Origin: a virus
Reading direction: 5' to 3' (one strand)
Length of the DNA: 20,991 nucleotides
IMG/VR virus record: IMGVR_UViG_3300030085_002403
Span: 1-20,991 of that record
Shown in pieces: positions 15,245-20,991 of this stretch. A model generated the notes under the pieces. That model made no database searches. It was not told the DNA's origin and was given only the letters and a program-made list of their open reading frames with translations. Each line of letters starts with the position of its first letter. The first letter of the stretch is position 1. A program made the translations under genes and the position numbers.

Positions 15245-15424
15245 ATGGCAAAACCAACAGAAACTACTGGTACTGATGTCGAAAGTATGATTACTGATCT
15301 TACATCAAGACTCGAAAAACTTCGTGAAGAACTGCTCGAAACTGAAAGAGCGTTTAACACTAAGAAAGAAGAATTTATTAAACTGTCTGGTGCTCTAGAA
15401 GCATTACATACAGTCAAAGGATAA
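15245..15424 (+). CDS. Small coiled-coil protein, 59 aa
   Basis: The ATG at 15245 opens a 59-residue protein with a short Thr-rich lead (MAKPTETTGTD) followed by a heptad-like helix with Leu and Ile at coil positions (DLTSRLEKLREELLETERAF). No domain beyond the predicted coiled coil is visible. It is the last gene before a terminator. A short helical scaffold or chaperone role would fit but cannot be shown. No Shine-Dalgarno sequence is visible. Confidence 0.65.
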   Translation: MAKPTETTGTDVESMITDLTSRLEKLREELLETERAFNTKKEEFIKLSGALEALHTVKG

Positions 15425-15460
15425 TCTTTGAAACTCCACAGAGTTATTATATACATTATT

Positions 15461-15497
15461 AGGGGGGTGTGTCAATATTGACTATCCCTCTTTTTTT
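15461..15497 (+). terminator. Intrinsic terminator with nested promoter
   Basis: AGGG (15461-15464) pairs with CCCT (15486-15489) around the perfect palindrome GTCAATATTGAC (15471-15482), followed by seven T residues (15491-15497). The stem is interrupted, so it is weaker than the one at 4439. It closes the late region. Confidence 0.65.
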
Positions 15498-15506
15498 CTC
15501 TATACT
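15478..15506 (+). promoter_or_regulatory. Sigma70-like promoter, near-leaderless
   Basis: TTGACT (15478-15483) and TATACT (15501-15506) are exactly 17 bases apart, each one base from consensus. The -35 sits in the terminator hairpin. The predicted start point (about 15512-15514) is within three bases of the ATG at 15515, so the transcript would be nearly leaderless. It likely drives the early block beginning with the Zn-ribbon gene. Confidence 0.75.
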
Positions 15507-15514
15507 GTATTACT

Positions 15515-15826
15515 ATGCGTTTTATCCGTAATTTGTTTAGAAACAAAAAAAGAGATGAAGAGTTACCACAACTCCTAAACGGAAATGATTACCCAGACTT
15601 TTGGGCACAAGTTGAGGGTTTCAAAAAGTTTGCTGAGTCTGTCAATCAAGGTTCTAAAGATGGCACCCCATTATTAGTATCTGAAGAGGTAAGCAAACTT
15701 AGAATTGAAGAGTGTGGTCGTTGTGATTATTACGATAAACAACAAAATAGGTGTAGGAAGTGTGGATGTTATATGAAAGTTAAGGTAAAATTTACCAATA
15801 CAGCGTGTCCCATAGGTAAGTGGTAA
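15515..15826 (+). CDS. Zn-ribbon-like small protein (DUF6171-like)
   Basis: The 103-residue product has a basic N terminus (MRFIRNLFRNKKRDEE) and a Cys-rich C-terminal half: C67-x2-C70, C80, C83-x-C85 and C98, ending CPIGKW. The arrangement CxxC...CxxCGC...CPxGKW is that of the small zinc-binding proteins named DUF6171, common in phages; that match is from memory of the family pattern. It probably binds zinc and possibly nucleic acid or protein. It starts directly at the near-leaderless promoter and ends two bases before the asparagine-synthetase-like gene, so the two are likely co-expressed. Confidence 0.7.
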   Translation: MRFIRNLFRNKKRDEELPQLLNGNDYPDFWAQVEGFKKFAESVNQGSKDGTPLLVSEEVSKLRIEECGRCDYYDKQQNRCRKCGCYMKVKVKFTNTACPIGKW

Positions 15827-15827
15827 T

Positions 15828-17471
15828 ATGTGTGGATTTGGACTAGTTTTCTCAAAAAAAGACAAAATTCCTCACAATCTTATTAAGATCGCTGAAAATG
15901 ACTTAGGACTTCGTGGTCCCTCCCATGCAACACATTACCTGGGAGATGATATTTACATGTATCAATCTGTCTTGGCGATTCAAACAGAACCAGATCGTGA
16001 TGACGGGTTTGCTAGTCTACCTCAGAACTTTGATGTAACTCTCTATAACGGAGAGATATATGATGATCATGAGTATGATAGTGACATCGAAATGTTGCAG
16101 AAGTCCAGTGCTAAACAACTGGTTCTGGGTCGATGTGATGGAATGTTTGCTGTTGTTCAGGCACAGAGACATGGACAATGGTTAGATATTACTGCCCTGA
16201 GAGACATTCAGGGAGAGAAAAGAATTTTCTATTATGATAACCCTAGAGTCTTAATCCTTGGTTCTACGCCATCATTCATCCTCAAAGTTATGGAGGAGTT
16301 TGATGAACCAGTGACCCTGAATGAGGTGGCACTGAAAGATTATTTTGTAACGAGACATTATATCTCAAACTCCACTGCAATCAATGGGATCTATCAAGTG
16401 CCCCCAGGTGGTAAGTTTCACTACAATAAGTATTCTTCAGTCACACAAGTGTGGACACCTAGGAAGTATCTGAACTCAGAACTTACAAGAGAACTAAACA
16501 AGACAACATCAGGACAATACACACACTATCTTGAAGAGTTACTGATAAGAACTCTCAAGAAGATGCAGTCAAATGTTCGTCCACATGTGAACGTCTATTC
16601 AACAGTATCTGGCGGTACAGATTCTTCGATAGTTACCAAACTACTGGAGAACATTGGTACTCAGTTGATAAGAGGGATCACACTTACGTTTGATGAGAAA
16701 GATTCTGTCGCCTTGTTTGCTGATAAACTGTTCGATAAACTCTACACAGGGCAGTTAGTTAGGAATGTAGATCGTGATAGTTATTATGAGTCTTATCTAC
16801 AGACTCTTAAGTTATGTTGTTCTCCCATACCATCGCATGATTTTGCCTCTGCAAATCTGTTGTATGAGATGTTAGAACCTGGATCAATTCTTTATGGTGG
16901 TGATGGTGCGGACGAATTATTTCTAGGATACAAATACTATCAGAACTGTGTACGTTCAGAGTACACCATGTCGGTAAGAAATAATTTCAAACTATCATTC
17001 TATGAGAATATACAGGAAGACTATGAGTATGCCTTCCAATTCTTTATCGACAATCTATACTCTACAAAAGATGCACACATTAAAGCATGTTCCTTTGTAG
17101 ATTTCTTCCATCAACTGCCTAATGCCACTCTAATGTCTGGGGATCTGATTGGTTCTAGTCATGGAATTGAGACCAGGACGCCATTCACACGCAAAGATAT
17201 TGTGACCTATGCAATCAACTCTCCGCCATATTTGTTAGACAATAAGAGACCTCTTAGTAAAATCTTCGAGAATCACTACAAACGTAGACCATACGCTAAG
17301 ATTGGATTTAGTGGGCATCCCAATGAAATGTATCGATACCTGACAAATGGCATTGACAAAAGTTATGACATCTACGGAAGTTATGTCCAGTCACCACACA
17401 ACGACAGAGATACTGAGTGGAAGTATATAAACACTGAGTTTTTCCTTGACACATTTTGCTTTACGCCCTAA
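15828..17471 (+). CDS. Asparagine synthetase (glutamine-hydrolysing)-like protein
   Basis: The 547-residue protein has the two-domain AsnB layout. The N terminus MCGFGLVFS places Cys2 as the class II glutaminase nucleophile, with NGEIYDD downstream. The synthetase half has SGGTDSSIV (from about residue 261, the ATP-binding PP-loop), YGGDGADELFLGY (about 356-368) and ETRTPFTRKDIV. The usual HRGPD motif reads LRGPSHATH and the LxxHRRLAI region reads YQSVLAIQTEP, so glutaminase-site residues partly depart from the family. The canonical reaction is amidation of aspartate using glutamine and ATP. The divergence leaves open a different acceptor, as AsnB relatives also amidate peptides or sugars. 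The length is typical of AsnB. Confidence 0.85.
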   Translation: MCGFGLVFSKKDKIPHNLIKIAENDLGLRGPSHATHYLGDDIYMYQSVLAIQTEPDRDDGFASLPQNFDVTLYNGEIYDDHEYDSDIEMLQKSSAKQLVLGRCDGMFAVVQAQRHGQWLDITALRDIQGEKRIFYYDNPRVLILGSTPSFILKVMEEFDEPVTLNEVALKDYFVTRHYISNSTAINGIYQVPPGGKFHYNKYSSVTQVWTPRKYLNSELTRELNKTTSGQYTHYLEELLIRTLKKMQSNVRPHVNVYSTVSGGTDSSIVTKLLENIGTQLIRGITLTFDEKDSVALFADKLFDKLYTGQLVRNVDRDSYYESYLQTLKLCCSPIPSHDFASANLLYEMLEPGSILYGGDGADELFLGYKYYQNCVRSEYTMSVRNNFKLSFYENIQEDYEYAFQFFIDNLYSTKDAHIKACSFVDFFHQLPNATLMSGDLIGSSHGIETRTPFTRKDIVTYAINSPPYLLDNKRPLSKIFENHYKRRPYAKIGFSGHPNEMYRYLTNGIDKSYDIYGSYVQSPHNDRDTEWKYINTEFFLDTFCFTP

Positions 17472-17497
17472 TATGGGTAGGTAATTGACATAAAACA

Positions 17498-17692
17498 ATG
17501 ACTCCCGAAAAGTTCCAACTGCTCCGTGATTGGGTCCGAGCAGAGATTAAGTCAGTAATCATTGAAGAGAGTAATAAAGATACTACTAATTACTGGAAAG
17601 GAAAAAACACAGATACCGATGCACTTATGGAATCTGAAAGATCATTCCTGCGTGTTGTGCAGGCATTCTGTGGTGGACAAGTAATCCTGTGA
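17498..17692 (+). CDS. Small hypothetical protein, 64 aa
   Basis: The start MTPEKFQLLRDWVRAEIKSV gives an amphipathic helix, followed by EESNKDTTNYWKGKNTDTDA and a second helix ending in FCGGQVIL. No family is recognised. It follows the asparagine-synthetase-like gene by 26 bases and overlaps the next small gene by a GTGA, so it is probably part of the same early transcript. Confidence 0.65.
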   Translation: MTPEKFQLLRDWVRAEIKSVIIEESNKDTTNYWKGKNTDTDALMESERSFLRVVQAFCGGQVIL

Positions 17693-17859
17693 GACCTAAG
17701 TTTTCCAATGAGTATTACAAGGTAGGATATTACCTTGGAGATGAAAAAAGGTGGGCAGTATATTTTACGATGGAATCTGCTCAGGAAGCGATGATGAAAA
17801 TGATCAAGAGAGGGCAAGAGGTGATCGGGATGGAGTCCGCGACCCTGTGTGACAGTTGA
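17689..17859 (+). CDS. Small hypothetical protein, 56 aa (GTG start)
   Basis: The GTG at 17689 overlaps the preceding TGA (GTGA). The product is basic and compact: strands around YKVGYYLGDEKRWAVYF, then a helix with several methionines (SAQEAMMKMIKRGQEVIGME). No earlier in-frame start is available because the upstream frame is the previous gene's region. No family is recognised. The GTG is chosen because of the coupling overlap; the next in-frame ATG is well inside the fold. Confidence 0.55.
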   Translation: MRPKFSNEYYKVGYYLGDEKRWAVYFTMESAQEAMMKMIKRGQEVIGMESATLCDS

Positions 17860-18005
17860 TCAAAGTGTCCACTACTCTCGCCACGGTGGTCCGACCCGTG
17901 TATATTAAATGAGTCGAGGGGAGACCTGAGACACACACCGAGAGGCAAAACCGTAAGAGGGAACGACAAACAGTTCTCCGCCTCTCACACTCATTCCTAA
18001 GTATC
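17860..18005 (+). promoter_or_regulatory. Structured non-coding leader region
   Basis: This 146-base gap has no supported gene. It holds the hairpin CACGG (17882-17886)/CCGTG (17896-17900), then directly TATATT (17901-17906), a possible -10 with no good -35. Downstream is a two-stem element: outer GAGAGGC (17940-17946)/GCCTCTC (17980-17986) and inner GGGAAC (17959-17964)/GTTCTC (17973-17978, one G-U). It may be a promoter plus a structured 5' leader of the gene at 18006. Confidence 0.35.
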
Positions 18006-18425
18006 ATGGGCACTCGTTCACGCATCGGTAAGCAACTCGCAGACGGTTCTATTCTGTCTGTCTATTGTCACTACGATGGTTATCCTGAGTTCAATGGTCG
18101 CGTTCTCCGTGACTATTTCTCCTCCGCTGATAAAGTTTCCGAACTGATCGACGGTGGTGATATGTCCTGCACCTGGACTAATGCAGGTTGGAACAATGAA
18201 ACTCTTGACGAAAATGGTCCTCTCCACTACACTTCCCGTGGTGAATCTATCGTGAACAATGCACCGATCATTCACGATTCTCTGATGGATTTCATTGAGA
18301 ATGGTGAAGAGTTCGGTTATGTGTTTACAAGTGCAGGTTGGACCTGTTATGATACTAAGACCTGGAGCGATACATACAAGCAACAGGTTGCAATCCCCGC
18401 AGGAGGTATTACCGATGGAAACTAA
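18006..18425 (+). CDS. Conserved phage hypothetical protein (GTRSRIG type)
   Basis: The 139-residue protein opens MGTRSRIGKQLADGSILSVY followed by CHYDGYPEFNGRVLRDYF. I recognise this N-terminal pattern from many T4-like and other large phages, where it has no established function. The middle carries DKVSELIDGGDMS, and the end has FGYVFTSAGWTCYDTKTW. The conserved C-H-x-D-G and aromatic residues could form a small binding site, but none is characterised. It follows a structured leader region, and its end overlaps the next gene, which has a strong ribosome-binding site at 18401-18407. Confidence 0.75.
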   Translation: MGTRSRIGKQLADGSILSVYCHYDGYPEFNGRVLRDYFSSADKVSELIDGGDMSCTWTNAGWNNETLDENGPLHYTSRGESIVNNAPIIHDSLMDFIENGEEFGYVFTSAGWTCYDTKTWSDTYKQQVAIPAGGITDGN

Positions 18426-18546
18426 AATGATCCAAGTAAAGTATTACTTTAAGGAACATCCCAAAACATCACTATCAGTATTCCTCAAAACTGAAGAACA
18501 AGTTAAAGCATTCAAAGAAAAACACCCTGATTACATCTATGTCTGA
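18415..18546 (+). CDS. Small hypothetical protein, 43 aa
   Basis: AGGAGGT (18401-18407) lies seven bases before the ATG at 18415, one of the few strong Shine-Dalgarno sites in the window, and fixes this start. The 43-residue product (METKMIQVKYYFKEHPKTSL, then SVFLKTEEQVKAFKEKHP) looks like a strand-helix mini-fold. It overlaps the previous gene by 11 bases and the next by eight. No family is recognised. Confidence 0.65.
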   Translation: METKMIQVKYYFKEHPKTSLSVFLKTEEQVKAFKEKHPDYIYV

Positions 18547-18682
18547 TTCTAAGAACTACAACGATTTTGATGAACTCTATGAAGATTTCATGGAGTCAGG
18601 TAGCGATGAGTGGTTGCTTCCTGAGTGTGGAGTGAAGGAAGAACTGGACAGGGAAACGCTTGCACTCCTCCGTTCCTTCTGA
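18539..18682 (+). CDS. Small acidic hypothetical protein, 47 aa
   Basis: The ATG at 18539 overlaps the preceding gene. The product is strongly acidic (MSDSKNYNDFDELYEDFMES, then GSDEWLLPECGVKEELDRE) and ends LALLRSF. Small acidic phage proteins of this kind can be DNA mimics or inhibitors of host proteins, but nothing here proves that. It is the last of the small-gene run before a 123-base gap. Confidence 0.55.
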   Translation: MSDSKNYNDFDELYEDFMESGSDEWLLPECGVKEELDRETLALLRSF

Positions 18683-18747
18683 TAGGATACGCAAGTCTGA
18701 CGGGGTGAAGACTCTAAACTCCTCCCTACCGCGACCGACGACGATCC

Positions 18748-18764
18748 TTTAGTAATTTACTAAA
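18748..18764. promoter_or_regulatory. Perfect dyad TTTAGTAA-T-TTACTAAA
   Basis: An 8-bp perfect inverted repeat with a one-base centre lies in the 123-base gap (18683-18805) before the ParB-like gene. The centre is too short for an RNA hairpin, so it is more like a binding site for a dimeric protein. No good sigma70 boxes are seen around it. The rest of the gap shows nothing I can assign. Confidence 0.4.
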
Positions 18765-18805
18765 AGAACAAGTCACGCACAAAGCAAAACTCGCAAAACA
18801 AAACT

Positions 18806-19855
18806 ATGAACCCCATTGACATGACCTTTGAAGAAAAGGTCGAACAGGTAACCAAAGCAAATCGTATTCCTTCTGGTCAAGGATTCAATTTCTTGCGATT
18901 CCAAGAGATTGGTCTACATCAGATCGTACAACGTACAGGAAATGTTCTCGCAAACGCAGTTCGATCCCAAGGATTGGATCTCGAATACGTTGCAGCATTT
19001 ACTGATCGTATCAACGAAGGTCGATACTTTTTCACCTACGAACAACCAGTAGTAAAACCTCTCGGTATCAAGAACGAGAAGGGTGAAGATCTATTTGGAC
19101 TTATTTGTGGTGAACACCGACTTGGTGGACACAAAGGTGCTAAACGCCCTACGATGTTCTGTGGAGTTGGTGAGTTTGACTCTGAAGAAGATGAGATGAT
19201 CTTCCAGTCAAACGAGAATGATGAAGATGATGAGTATATCAAGTCCCCACGGACTTTGACTGACGTTATCAGCACTCTGTCTCAGATGGTTGATAAAGGT
19301 ATCATTGATATTGATGATGATAAGTCCATCAATCAACGTCTGATTCGTCTCAATCAAAAGACGAATGAGTTTCCTATGTTGCGTGAGCAACTTCGTACCA
19401 AGTACGGTATGATCAATCCCGTAAAGTCTTACAGTGATGAAGATCGCCGTCAGTGGTGCAGGGAACACCGAAAGGAGGTTCAATTCTCCTCCCGTAGTAA
19501 CATCATCCCCATGGATGGTGTTGTCTATCAGTCCAAGACTTTTAAGGGTGGTAAAGGACCAGGAGGTCTACGAGATCTTGACTACGATCCCCGTTGTTTC
19601 TTCGACTCATGTTCACTTTTGATGCAGAAGGATGTGACCAAGGTTCACAACATCTGTTCTGTGAACAAGTCAACTTCGGAAAAGATTCCCAAGATTCGTG
19701 ACTACAAGAAGAACGAGATGATGCAGGAAATGCTTGATCAGTGCATCAAGATTGTTGATTTCTATCGCGCAGGATTGATTGATCCCATCAATGATGTGAC
19801 TTTCGATTTCCTTCCCCAGATCTCTGGAACCGACAACATGGAGGAACTGGTATGA
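18806..19855 (+). CDS. ParB-like domain protein
   Basis: The 349-residue protein has a ParB/sulfiredoxin-like core around residues 80-122: PVVKPLG, then DLFGLICGEHRLGGHKGAK and MFCGVGEF. This parallels the ParB pattern of a strand, LI-x-GERR, a helix and a hydrophobic strand, with GEHR in place of GERR. An acidic segment (SNENDEDDEY) and long helices follow, including DKSINQRLIRLNQKTNEFPM. The second half has a Cys/His-containing stretch (QWCREHRKEVQFSSRSN) and no recognised domain. ParB-like folds bind or cut DNA or hydrolyse nucleotides. Which applies here is unknown. It overlaps the next gene by ATGA, so the two likely act together. Confidence 0.6.
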   Translation: MNPIDMTFEEKVEQVTKANRIPSGQGFNFLRFQEIGLHQIVQRTGNVLANAVRSQGLDLEYVAAFTDRINEGRYFFTYEQPVVKPLGIKNEKGEDLFGLICGEHRLGGHKGAKRPTMFCGVGEFDSEEDEMIFQSNENDEDDEYIKSPRTLTDVISTLSQMVDKGIIDIDDDKSINQRLIRLNQKTNEFPMLREQLRTKYGMINPVKSYSDEDRRQWCREHRKEVQFSSRSNIIPMDGVVYQSKTFKGGKGPGGLRDLDYDPRCFFDSCSLLMQKDVTKVHNICSVNKSTSEKIPKIRDYKKNEMMQEMLDQCIKIVDFYRAGLIDPINDVTFDFLPQISGTDNMEELV

Positions 19856-20382
19856 ACAACAAGTGGGAAGATTTCGCGTTGATTGCATTTCACGCAATGA
19901 AAGGTGTTCTACCTTTCTGGAAAAATGCAAACAGTTATCAACAACGTGCGATGACACGAATCCTGTACGATCAAGTATTCTGTGCAGGTGAACCTAACAA
20001 GACGGGTTACATTAGTTCTGCAGCAATGTCTGCAAAACGTAAGGGAAATAAGACAACAAAAGATCATTGTTTGTCTCCCCAATTTGTTGCACGGATGGTA
20101 TATGACAACCCAGATGTGTGGTTGAATGATCTTGACAAGTTCAAGACTCTCTTCCTCAAGTGTTGTCAAACCATCGAAGTTACATCTTCAGAGAACACCA
20201 AACTCAGTAAACTTACTGAGAACAGAGACGGTCAATTCGTTATTCATATTGCTACACACCAGAAGTATGATCACCTTGGGATTGTACTCTTCCATCAGGA
20301 AAAAGGTGTGGTCAGTGATATATTTGAAGACCTAGTTCCTGAAGAACTTATTGACTATGAGTCTGACTACTTGGTCGCATAA
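19852..20382 (+). CDS. Hypothetical partner of the ParB-like protein, 176 aa
   Basis: The ATG at 19852 is preceded by GGAGG seven bases upstream (19840-19844) and overlaps the previous stop (ATGA). The product has an N-terminal helix (WEDFALIAFHAMKGVLPFWK), then SAAMSAKRKGNKTTKDHCLS with a basic patch and a His. The second half is beta-like (DGQFVIHIATHQKYDHLGIV, then VVSDIFEDL). The DHCLS segment faintly recalls an HNH nuclease core, but the following metal-binding residues are not evident, so I do not assign it. It is the last gene before a strong terminator. Confidence 0.6.
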   Translation: MNNKWEDFALIAFHAMKGVLPFWKNANSYQQRAMTRILYDQVFCAGEPNKTGYISSAAMSAKRKGNKTTKDHCLSPQFVARMVYDNPDVWLNDLDKFKTLFLKCCQTIEVTSSENTKLSKLTENRDGQFVIHIATHQKYDHLGIVLFHQEKGVVSDIFEDLVPEELIDYESDYLVA

Positions 20383-20408
20383 GGACTCCTAATCAATCAA
20401 TCCCTCTG

Positions 20409-20438
20409 AACCCCTTGCCCTTTCGGGTGAGGGGTTTT
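20409..20438 (+). terminator. Intrinsic terminator
   Basis: AACCCCTTGCCC pairs over 12 bp (two G-U) with GGGTGAGGGGTT around loop TTTC, followed by TTTT. It ends the ParB-like unit. Confidence 0.9.
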
Positions 20439-20443
20439 ATATT
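20415..20443 (+). promoter_or_regulatory. Possible sigma70-like promoter nested in terminator
   Basis: TTGCCC (20415-20420) and TATATT (20438-20443) are 17 bases apart. The -35 is a weak match (four of six), but the -10 and spacing are good. The layout repeats the one at 15478-15506: -35 in the hairpin, -10 at the T run. It would drive the helicase gene with a leader of about 20 bases. Confidence 0.45.
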
Positions 20444-20468
20444 GTATTCATACAAACGAACGCGATCA

Positions 20469-20991
20469 ATGCAACTCCGTCCCCATCAAGTTCGTATTCT
20501 TGAGAGGATGCAAACCTATACCAAAGGACAAATTATTGTTCCTACTGGTGGTGGCAAAACGATGTGTATGATTCAAGATACTGCACACGTTCAACAGTCT
20601 AAGTGTGGTCACACCACTGTTGTTGTTGCTCCTCGTATTCTCCTTGCAGAACAACTTTGCAGTGAGTTTCTGGAGGTTATCACCTCTACATATACGCATG
20701 TGATGCACGTTCACAGTGGTGAAACTCATCACTTCTCTACCACCAACTCCGAGAAGATTCACGTCTTCGCTAACACTGCACGGAATATGGGTGAGGATTG
20801 CATTATCTTTACCACCTATCATTCTCTCCATCGTGTTGTTGATGCAGACATCGAAGTAAACACCATTTACTTTGACGAAGCACACAACTCTGTGCAACGT
20901 AACTTCTTCGGTCCTACTGAACACTTTGCTGCAGAATCTGACCGTTGTTACTTCTTCACTGCAACACCAAAACACTCCCTGACTATCAACA
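20469..20991 (+). CDS. DEAH-box superfamily 2 helicase (partial, 5' end)
   Basis: The frame is open from the ATG at 20469 to the window edge, giving 174 residues. It starts MQLRPHQVRILERMQTYTKG (Q-motif-like LRPHQ), with Walker A PTGGGKT at residues 25-31, motif Ia VVVAPRILLAEQL, motif Ib-like IIFTTYHSL, the Walker B box DEAH at 136-139 and motif III TATP at 164-167. This is a superfamily 2 ATP-dependent helicase of the UvsW/SSL2-like sort. Whether it is the phage recombination/replication helicase UvsW or a different paralogue needs the missing C-terminal half. It follows a terminator with a nested promoter. Confidence 0.9.
   Translation, partial: MQLRPHQVRILERMQTYTKGQIIVPTGGGKTMCMIQDTAHVQQSKCGHTTVVVAPRILLAEQLCSEFLEVITSTYTHVMHVHSGETHHFSTTNSEKIHVFANTARNMGEDCIIFTTYHSLHRVVDADIEVNTIYFDEAHNSVQRNFFGPTEHFAAESDRCYFFTATPKHSLTIN

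Noticed and set aside
15218-15277. 19-codon frame after the CTAAATA motif
   Set aside because: It overlaps the 59-aa gene out of frame, has no ribosome site and no recognisable content.
17485-17490. TTGACA before the 64-aa gene
   Set aside because: A consensus -35, but no -10-like hexamer lies 16-18 bases downstream.
1-20991. Integrase, attachment sites, insertion sequences
   Set aside because: No recombinase or transposase motifs and no tRNA-end duplications were seen; the gene style is that of a lytic phage.

Overview
The window looks like part of a T4-like (myovirus) cyanophage genome infecting marine Synechococcus or Prochlorococcus. The evidence is a CpeT/CpcT-family phycobiliprotein gene, a giant structural protein opening with the cyanophage-type beta-helix start, tRNA genes set between auxiliary metabolic genes, several 2-oxoglutarate/Fe(II) oxygenases, ATGA-type gene overlaps, and repeated AATAAATAA/CTAAATA motifs resembling T4-type late promoters. 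Every supported gene is on the + strand.

Layout. (1) 1-695: 3' end of a probable virion structural protein. A sigma70-like promoter (685-713) overlaps its last codons. (2) 737-2857: a compact translationally overlapped cassette with two small proteins, a HisC-like PLP aminotransferase, a radical SAM/SPASM-like protein and a 61-aa protein. (3) 2836-4417: tRNA-Ile(UAU), tRNA-Leu(UAA), cpeT, tRNA-Thr(UGU), oxygenase 1 and a 70-aa protein, closed by a strong terminator (4439-4466). (4) 4514-15424: the late structural region, with a 2228-aa fibre-like protein, oxygenase 2, a glycine-rich collagen-like protein, two unknown proteins, oxygenases 3 and 4, and a 59-aa coiled-coil protein. (5) 15461-20438: a terminator with a sigma70-like promoter nested in it, then a Zn-ribbon protein, an asparagine-synthetase-like enzyme, a run of small proteins, a ParB-like protein and its overlapping partner, ending in a second terminator with a nested weaker promoter. 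(6) 20469-end: the start of a DEAH-box superfamily 2 helicase, cut by the window edge.

How the genes may work together. The most striking association is oxygenase 2 lying one base upstream of a protein with uninterrupted Gly-Asn-Pro and Gly-Asn-Lys triplets. Pro and Lys there sit in the Y position of Gly-X-Y, the position hydroxylated in collagens. Two more oxygenases lie downstream in the same late region. This suggests, as inference, a phage-encoded post-translational modification system for a glycine-rich adhesin. The aminotransferase/radical SAM pair and the asparagine-synthetase-like enzyme are small-molecule enzymes whose substrates cannot be read from sequence. CpeT probably alters host light-harvesting pigment maturation.
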